Shown here one piece after another: positions 56,910 to 64,000 of a stretch of 64,000 bases of DNA (positions are counted from its first letter, which is position 1; each line of letters begins with the position of its first letter). Source of the stretch: Aurifilum marmelostoma (Eukaryota > Ascomycota > Sordariomycetes > Diaporthales > Cryphonectriaceae); assembly GCA_027559495.1 (NCBI GenBank), contig JAMXSV010000004.1, positions 857,001-921,000 of the forward strand. The letters run 5' to 3'. The notes under the pieces are model-generated. The model was not told the DNA's origin. It made no database searches and was given only the letters and a program-made list of their open reading frames with translations. The position numbers and the translations under genes were made by a program.

Positions 56910-59900
56910 TTAAAACCCGTTGACATGCATACGAGCGGCGGCATTGATGTCGGCCCTCATGTCATACTGGCTAGGTGAGCTCTGGTCGTTGTACTGGCCA
57001 GGCGAGGCCTCAAACTGTTGTCCGGGCGTCTGCATACGATATGAGTCCTGCTCGTACAAGAAGGGCGAGTTCTGGAACGCCTGTCCTGCTGTGTGGTTGC
57101 TAGCCATCCGCGTGTCGGTGGTGATGCCAGTCGTCTGGATGCTGCTTGTCTGGAGGACTGTCGTCATGCCTGCGGCAGGGTATGACTGCGACATCATGCC
57201 TGTGGCAGGATAGAACTGTGGCACCGCGTCTGTGGAATGGTGAAATTGTGGCATCATCTCTGTGCCAGTGTATGACTGTGGCATCATGCCCGTACCAGGG
57301 TACAACTGCGGCGTCATGCCTGTAGCGGAGTAGTACTGTGGCATCATGTCTGTGGCGGGGTATAGCTGCGGCATCTGTGCCGCATCTGTAATGGGTAGCA
57401 GAGGTAGTGACTGGTACAGCGGCCCAGTCTCGACGTTAGCCAGGTACAGGTTGGCTTGCTGCTGGTGCATCTGAAACCTGTCTCCGGTCAGGCTGTCAGG
57501 AGGTTGTTGATGTGTCTGGACTATGTTGCCCATGGGTTCAAGGGGTCGAGAGTCTTGTTGTTGCTGCTGAGTAACCGGAAAGTTTGGAACCTCGGTCGTG
57601 TTGAAGACGGGCTGCTGCTGCTGCTGCTGCTTCTGAACAGACTCATAGTTAGCAACCCCAGTCGTGGTGAGGACGGGAGGCTGCTCCTCCTCCTGCTGCT
57701 GAACAGACTCATGATTTGTAACGTCAGTCGTGCCGGAGACAGGTCGTTGCTGCTGTAGCGGCTCTGGCGATGGCTGCTGCTGCTGGGACGGTTGATCCTC
57801 ATGGGCCGTGACGTCCGACGAAGACGGTCTCTCGGAGGCGTCTGGCGCGTCTAGCGAAGGTGTCATCTGCGTCATCATGTGGCCATCTTTCTTGGCCAGA
57901 GCGGGTGCCTCAGGTGTCCAGGACACACCCCTATTCTCGGAAATAGGCGACTGAGGCGGTGCGGGGCGAGGCGTGGCCGGACGGGTGCTGGCTTGCGCGG
58001 GGCGCATGTGGAGAAATTCTACATATCTCTGGTGCACGAGCTCTTGGAGAACAGCGGATCGCATTGTTCTGATGATGGTCGAATCGCAGAGCATGGAGTC
58101 CAAGAAGACGTTCATCGCCTGGAGGGCCTTTATAAGTCGAGCACGTGAGATTCGATGGTCGACGCCAGGTATGTCTAGTGCTTTGCAGACGATGAAGACG
58201 TAGTCGAGCTGTCTGTTCAAGAAGAAAAACGGTGATTGTCAGCTTAAAGACCGTCCGTATTCCTTGCGCACGACCAGTGTACCAGAGGCGGGTAGACTAT
58301 AGGGGTTCGAATAAGAATGACAGACCTGGTAGCCGAGCCAAAACTGTCCATGCAGCGGGAGCCAGCGAGTGCCATCGTGCACTCCAGGAGAGCCTCGAAA
58401 GACATGACATATTTTGCGGTCATATTGGGGAGCTCAGACGATGACCCTTCTCGCTGCGTCTTCGGCAGACTCGTCTCGCGACGTGCCGAACCGTATCGGC
58501 TCACGAACTCGAGCGCAGTATCCAGGAAGATAAGAGCTCTGATCTGCCAGTACCACGACCAAGTGTTGCGATCGGCGTCCTCGGGGATGGGGGTAATCTT
58601 GTTCAGTTCTCGAATATCTTGAGGCACGCCGGAACCAGCTGCATTGTTTTCCATATCGACCAGCATACGGCGGAGCCGCGTTTGCAGTTCCGTCGTGTAG
58701 ACAGGGTTGATGGGTCCCTTACAGTCAATGGAGGGGACATAGGCGAGGTCTCTCAGCACTTCCCTGTGTGGAGAGAGAGAGAGACGGAGGAGATGTGCGC
58801 GTCAGCGGGTTGCATGGCTATTACGTGACTGAAAACAAGATGGCGGCAGACTTACCATTCCAGCGAGCTCAGCCCTGCCATCAGCCGCGTAGGGTCAACT
58901 CCCGGATATTGCATTTCCCACTTCAGAATATTCTCCCGGATTTCTTTTCCAGGAGTCAGAGACTTTCGGGTGAATACCTCTTTCAAGGCCTTGACTGCGA
59001 TGCCGACAAAGTGACGAAGCCCCCATGGGTTGCCGAAGCGTCCGTAGCAGAGGCCCAGGAGTACAGCGACCATGCTTGCGAGGAAGGTCCCGCCGAAATC
59101 TTTAATGTCTTGTGCAAAGAAAACACCCCGAGAGAAGAGACCTTTGCAGTGGTCATCGTCGCGACAGCCCAGGCTTAGAGCAAGGAACATGAAAGCCCGC
59201 GGGGCACTCGCCACACTTTTGTTCTCGAAGACGCAGGAGGTGACTTCTTCTACCATGGTCATGGGGATGACGGGATAAATGTTGACGACCTCCTTCTCAA
59301 GTGTCTTCAGGCAATCACGGGCGTCTGCGATACTCATGGGCTGCTGACGGAGATGCCAGAGATCATGTCGCCACGCCCTGGGAGGGAGCATCCGCAGCGC
59401 AGTGCTGTATAGCCTGCCACGGGCTTCCAGGCCGTTCCGACGCACAATATCGTCGAACCATGGCACCATGTAGATCCGAGCAGCAGCTTTTCTTCCGGTG
59501 CGAGGGGACTGGACAGCATTTCCTGGGGCCGGACGATTGCTTGGGCTTCCCGTGGCAGTAGATAAACCATTGTTATTCCATGTAGACATCAATTCCTCCC
59601 TGGGATTCGCTCATGTCAGTAAAGCCCTAGCCCTCTCTCTGTATACTCAAGCAGGCGTGTCAAAGATGATTTGATCACTCACAAACCCGATTCCTGTATG
59701 AACTCGCACAACACCTGTGAGTCCGCGCAGCCAGCACAAGGACCACCAGGAGCTGCTCCTTTCTGACAGGACAGTCTCTTGCGAGCACACTCCTCACAAG
59801 TCTAAGAAGAGTCAGTGATGAGATCCCCGGCCCGGATAGGTATGCAATGCCGCCTGCTTCGTGAACACAGACTTTGTCCCTCTTACCTGGTACATTCGCT

Positions 59901-60162
59901 TCAAAGATGCCGGGAACGTCGACATAGATTCGGGCAGTACGCGAAGGCTCCCATCGACCAGAAGACTTCCGTTCGGTCTCGCAACATTGCCCTCGGGGCG
60001 ATTTTTGGCACTGGCGATGGGACGGAGATCGGCAAAGTTCCTGATACGTGATGACCGGCGCACGGCACCACTGGTAGAGCTCGTGGCCCTTCGGGCCTTG
60101 TTATTGTTCCGAACTCTCTGGGATTTGCCGTGACCCTTTTTGCGGATGGGATTCCGGGTCAT
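56910..60162 (-). CDS. Zn(II)2Cys6 transcription factor with C-terminal tandem repeats, 959 aa
   Basis: Exons 60162-59887, 59801-59683, 59599-58856, 58763-58326 and 58212-56910 join in phase to 959 aa. Donors are GTAAGA, GTGAGT, GTAAGT and an unusual GTCTGT. Exon 1 is basic (RRSSRIRNFADLRPIA). Exon 2 holds a perfect zinc cluster, Cys94, 97, 104, 114, 117 and 124, with CX2CX6CX9CX2CX6C spacing. Residues 130-520 are helical with Trp, Phe and Leu (LYSTALRMLPPRAWRHDLWH; MVAVLLGLCYGRFGNPWGL) and fill the place of the regulatory middle domain, though the usual fungal_trans signature is not obvious. The last 400 residues are disordered: Gln-rich repeats around TTxVxNxESVQ, then seven 10-residue units of the MPQxYxxTGM type, then a Gln/Tyr-rich tail. 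It should bind DNA as a dimer; its target is unknown. It is convergent with the XlnR-family gene. Confidence 0.85.
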
Positions 60163-60397
60163 GTTGAATGTCTATATAGGTAGGTGGACGGCACAAGAGC
60201 CGACGAGCCCAACAATATATGGAGATGACGGGGTAGTATATGCAGGAGAGTGGGGAAAGAGAAGCGATGAGGTACTCAATGACGTTGGCGACGAAACAGA
60301 GTATGTAGCCGACAGCAAAGAGGATGAAGCTGGAAAGGCAGAATATACCGAAGATCGAGTAGAGGATGAAGATGATAGAGTCGCGTATCAGTCTCAT
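60101..60397 (-). other. Hydrophobic 98-codon frame overlapping the start of the zinc-cluster gene
   Basis: An ATG-initiated frame (MRLIRDSIIFILYSIFGIFC) encodes at least two membrane-type helices before residue 60, then a polar tail. It ends 62 nt inside the zinc-cluster gene, in another frame. It could be an upstream open reading frame in that gene's leader, a separate small membrane protein, or chance. No family is recognised. Confidence 0.3.
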
Positions 60398-63250
60398 GAA
60401 GAAGGCCTGAGACGGTAGAGCCGATTTCGAGCGTGATCTGGACAGGTCAGTCTGGCAAGAGTGCCCCAGGTTGGTGAGGACGAAGCTTGGGCCTTATATG
60501 TTCGTCGCAGCAGGCAGCATGCCAATCGACCGCGTGGGGAGTCGGCAGTGCTCTGCACCTCCAGGTCTGGTATCCTGTTCTCCTCAGAGGCTCGAAAGAT
60601 GTTCTCCGAAGGACAAGCTCGATGGCACTAGCCAGAATACTTGAGAGGAGGTGGGAAGAGACCGTCTGGCCTCGAGCGATGTGCTGATCCTGACCTTTAA
60701 GTCCACCACCATGAGGTTCGAGCCTGTGGGGCCCTGCAAGGAATGTCAAGGCGGAGGAGGAGGGGGGGTTGGGAGGAAAACAAGGTCGACCTCCAGCTCG
60801 CTAGCTGGACTTTCTTCCCTGCATGCCACAGAGTCCCTGTGCAACCACACCATCGTATTGGTACCCAAGCAGGGCTCCGCCCAAATACCACTTGGCGACG
60901 AGAAGGTATCCTGGCACTCGCTACAACGAGGCTCATAATTTCAGCGAGGGTGGGATAGGGCAGCAAGAGAAGCAAAACTAGCGCCGTTTTATATGGAGAC
61001 CACTCTACGTCCGTATGGACGGTACTTTTGAAATAGACTTTCAGTGAGTACGTACGGGAGATAGGCAGGGGCGAAGAGCGAGAGGGTAAGAGGGAGGGAA
61101 AGTGGTGGTGGGTGCGAAGGAACTAGAGAAACAGGGAACGAAAGTGGGAGGCAGAAAGAGCGAGTATGTGTGTGACCATGGAGTAAGGTAAGGAAGGCAG
61201 GCAGGTATCCGAAGTGAACGATGTACCCGACAGCAGCAATGCTAGGCATGCAGCCTCGAGAGGGTCGTCTGTGAAGAATCTTGTCGGCCTTTTTTCTTCA
61301 CTGGTATGATATGGGATATCTTTAGTAGTGCTCCTGCGACATCCGCACACGGAAGATCTTCATCAGGCATGCCACAAGGATAGACGTACGGCAAGACGAA
61401 TGGAAGAGTTCACAGATTGGACGGTAGAGTGAGGCCGCTGTAGTCCACCGGAATCGTCTTGTTGATCGCTTCATTGGTCGTTCGTAGTCCCAGCTAAGCC
61501 GAATCTGGCTTCCGAGAGTGCTCTATGGTTAATGGGTGGGGGTTGCTCAGGAATTCCAGTGCAGGGAGGCAGGGAGGGAACTGGGAGGAGGTCCCCGAGC
61601 AGCGGCCATAGGTAGGTATTTTCGTCAGTAACCAGCGGTTGGTTGCTTTTCAGGAGGCGGTAAAGGAGAAGAGGCCCAACCGCATCACAGTGTTCGTCTG
61701 GTCCTGGAATGAGATTTTGATGAGGGGTCCTTCAAGACGGGGGCGAATGATTGCTTTCCTCGCCGCCCCCACTCTTCACCTCTTCCCCTCCCATCTGCCT
61801 GTAAACAGAACGACACGAATTCTTCCGCTGCCAGTATACAGAAGTACATACATATAGCCCGTTGCGCGCCCAAGAGATGTCATTCTTCGTCATGGTAGAG
61901 GAGCAGGAGTGGGTGTTGATATGTGCTTAGCGCTAACAACCAGGAGCCGGCAATTTCCATGTGCGAGGAGGGTCAGGGCAGAGGGGATTTTCCCCTGGCT
62001 GACACCATTTTCGGGGCCTCCCGCGTAGTCCCACTATAGTGGGTTCAGACCATGTAACGACCTGGCCAGCGCAGCAGTAGGGCACTGTAGTGCACTGGCA
62101 GACAGCTAGAACACCCTCTCACAGTGGAGTAGGATGGGGAGGGGGAAGGGAGGAGGGGGAGGGGGGTGGGGGCGGACAATCCAAACTCGTCAAGCAGTTG
62201 TCACGCATCAGCAGCCTCATACATCAATCAATGGCGACAAGGAACCACCATCGCTGGTCCAACGTGATCGGGGTCGGTGAGCTACATTCCACGACGTCCA
62301 AGTTTCCGTCCCTCCACAACAGCTGATTGTGCGCGCACACGCACAAGGGAGATGGTGCAATTGACTCACCAACTAATGAAGTACATGTACTGTAGTAACA
62401 CCGAAAAAGATCGCATGGCGGACGACCAAGGTCGTGCGCCGGCTCCGTGCAACAGCAACAGCCTTGTTTATCCCAGCTCATTTCCAAGCGAATTGGAGGA
62501 ATCGAAGTTCAAGTAGACGACTCTTTGCTCACGACCACATCTGTACCGGATCATCTGGGCCAAGATCCATGGTTGGGATCGGGGATGGAGGCGGTTGAGT
62601 GTGTTTTGTGGCGGCCCTCCCCTCCCTTATCAACCCCCCCCCCTCCCACACTCAATCTCGTCGAATTGACGATCGGGCCAACAAGCAGAGATCGATCTTG
62701 TGCAGAACGGAGAGCGCCGCCATTCTGACTTCCCGATTGCTTACTGTAATTGTACAGAAATGGCAAGGTGCAGCACGGTCTCGGATGCTCAGCTCAGGTT
62801 CTCAAGATCATCCCGGCGATGATTGTCAGCAAAGAGGCACGCACATGAAATTATCCAGTCAGGCTATGGCTCGCTACACTACATCCCACACTGCCGCCAC
62901 TCAGCAGGGCTAGCAAGCAGAAGAGGCGGCCCGTCCATGTCCTCGTCCAACCGTCCACCTTCTCCCCCCTCCCCCGCCCGGCCAGGTGTGCTGAGCATTG
63001 GGTAGCAATAGCGCTGATATTGAGCGGCAGGTAGTAAGAATCTAATTACAAGACCCGGCATTGTTATTCCGCAGCGGCTGACAATTTCGACCACACCTTC
63101 AAGGGGGAACCCCCCCCCCCCTTGTGCCCTCCCTCGAGAACTTGATTCCTTCATTGCTTCATTCCTGCAATTCTCCATTACAGAGCAATGGGATGCCGGT
63201 CAGGAGATCTCGTCCTGCTTGTCTCCGTTCTCAGGGCTCGCCATGCGGCA
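60398..63250. other. Intergenic region
   Basis: Probable promoter side of the zinc-cluster gene and downstream side of the ankyrin gene. There are G-rich tracts near 60745-60765 and 62130-62175 and C runs near 62635 and 63110. No gene is supported. Confidence 0.45.
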
Positions 63251-64000
63251 TCAGTCATAGATATGGTCGTACTGGGCGCTCATGCCGAGCAGGCCCATGC
63301 ACTTGCTGAAGTCGGCGTGGTGGTCCCTCATGAGACCGAACATGGGCGCGCTGCCACGCTCGCCGGCCACAGTGGCAGGCGAGTCCCGGAAGGGGCCGCT
63401 CGTGTTGGGGCTGGCGCCGTGTGCCAGCAGCAGCTCGGCGGCTTCGAGGTCACCAGTGATGACGGCCACCATGAGCGCCGTGTCTCCGTTGTTGTCGCAG
63501 ATGTTGAGAGCCTCGGGCTTGGACTCGGCAAGGAGACTGCGCATGATGATGCGTTCCTGGTACGAGGGACGGCTGGCGAGGATGTGCAAGACGGTCCGGC
63601 CGTTGCTGTCGCGCGCCCATGGGTCCTTGGCGAGGCTGAGCAGGTACTGGAACACGGCCATCTTGCACCGGTTCCTGAAGCTGGTGACGGGGGCCTTCAT
63701 GAACGCGACGAAGAGGGGCTCTCCGTTCTCAGGCGGGATGCGCATAGAGCTGACCGCCTCCATCTTGGCGTTGGTGTCGAGCACCAGGCTCAACGAACAG
63801 GGGCCCTCGAAGGAGGCCCTGTAGGTAGCCCAGGCTAGCTCGGCGGCGAAGTCGGGAGTGGTCTTGCCGGCTCTGGTCAAGGCGCCCTCGATGCCGTTGA
63901 AGGCGAGAGCACTATCGCAGGAGAAGGCGACACCAATCTCGCTTCCATGAGCGACACCAGTGGCATCGGTGACACGGGCACCAAGGAGGTCATTGACACA
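63251..64000 (-). CDS. Ankyrin-repeat protein, 3' part (runs past the window end)
   Basis: The frame is open from the window edge to a TGA at 63251-63253, giving 249 visible residues with no in-frame ATG, so the 5' end lies beyond 64000. Two ankyrin repeats are clear: DSNGRTVLHILASRPSYQE and NNGDTALMVAVITGDLEAAE with LLLAHGASPN. A weaker one may precede them. The part before the repeats (CVNDLLGARVTDATGVAHGS, then FNGIEGALTRAG) is of unknown type. Ankyrin repeats bind other proteins. The short tail after the repeats ends SAQYDHIYD. No enzymatic or membrane part is visible in this piece. Confidence 0.8.
   Translation of the reverse strand, partial: CVNDLLGARVTDATGVAHGSEIGVAFSCDSALAFNGIEGALTRAGKTTPDFAAELAWATYRASFEGPCSLSLVLDTNAKMEAVSSMRIPPENGEPLFVAFMKAPVTSFRNRCKMAVFQYLLSLAKDPWARDSNGRTVLHILASRPSYQERIIMRSLLAESKPEALNICDNNGDTALMVAVITGDLEAAELLLAHGASPNTSGPFRDSPATVAGERGSAPMFGLMRDHHADFSKCMGLLGMSAQYDHIYD

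Overview
The window is nuclear DNA of a filamentous ascomycete fungus (Pezizomycotina). This rests on short introns (mostly 60-100 nt) with GTRNGT donors, CTRAC-like branch sites and YAG acceptors; two Zn(II)2Cys6 transcription factors, one of the XlnR/Xyr1 xylanase-regulator family; and a fungal adenylosuccinate synthetase. Coding density is low. Much of the sequence is microsatellite, homopolymer or low-complexity DNA, and several blocks are eroded former genes.

Layout from left to right. 0-1.4 kb: triplet repeats and a small unknown protein (minus). 6.6-10 kb: a long Gln/Pro-rich protein (minus) whose reading frame is broken at a C8 run. 14.3-16.2 kb: a two-exon protein kinase (minus). 17.5-23.4 kb: minus-strand coding remnants broken by TGA/TAG codons and frameshifts. 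25.8-28.0 kb: a three-exon unknown protein (plus) with a GC-AG intron. 28.4-29.6 kb: two more remnants. 31.7-33.7 kb: an FHA-like plus pseudokinase protein (minus), probable paralogue of the first kinase. 37.8-40.8 kb: adenylosuccinate synthetase (minus) in 20 exons, one only 5 nt long. 43.6-45.7 kb: an acidic, polyQ and Met/Asn-repeat protein (plus). 48.5-50.9 kb: a 170-bp tandem repeat and a CTAG-rich array with a 21-bp period. 51.9-55.6 kb: the XlnR-family factor (plus), convergent with a second zinc-cluster factor at 56.9-60.2 kb (minus). 63.3 kb to the end: the 3' part of an ankyrin-repeat gene (minus).

The genes do not form an obvious biosynthetic cluster. The functional themes are regulation (two zinc-cluster factors, a kinase and a pseudokinase, and Gln- or Asn-rich nuclear-type proteins) and one housekeeping purine gene. 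The most notable findings are the shattered exon structure of the purine gene, the kinase/pseudokinase pair with an intron at the same place, the remnants whose stops fit C-to-T change, the 21-bp array, and two frameshifts that each equal one extra C in a C run, which may be assembly errors. All exon models were built by hand from splice consensus, reading phase and family knowledge; no database search was possible.
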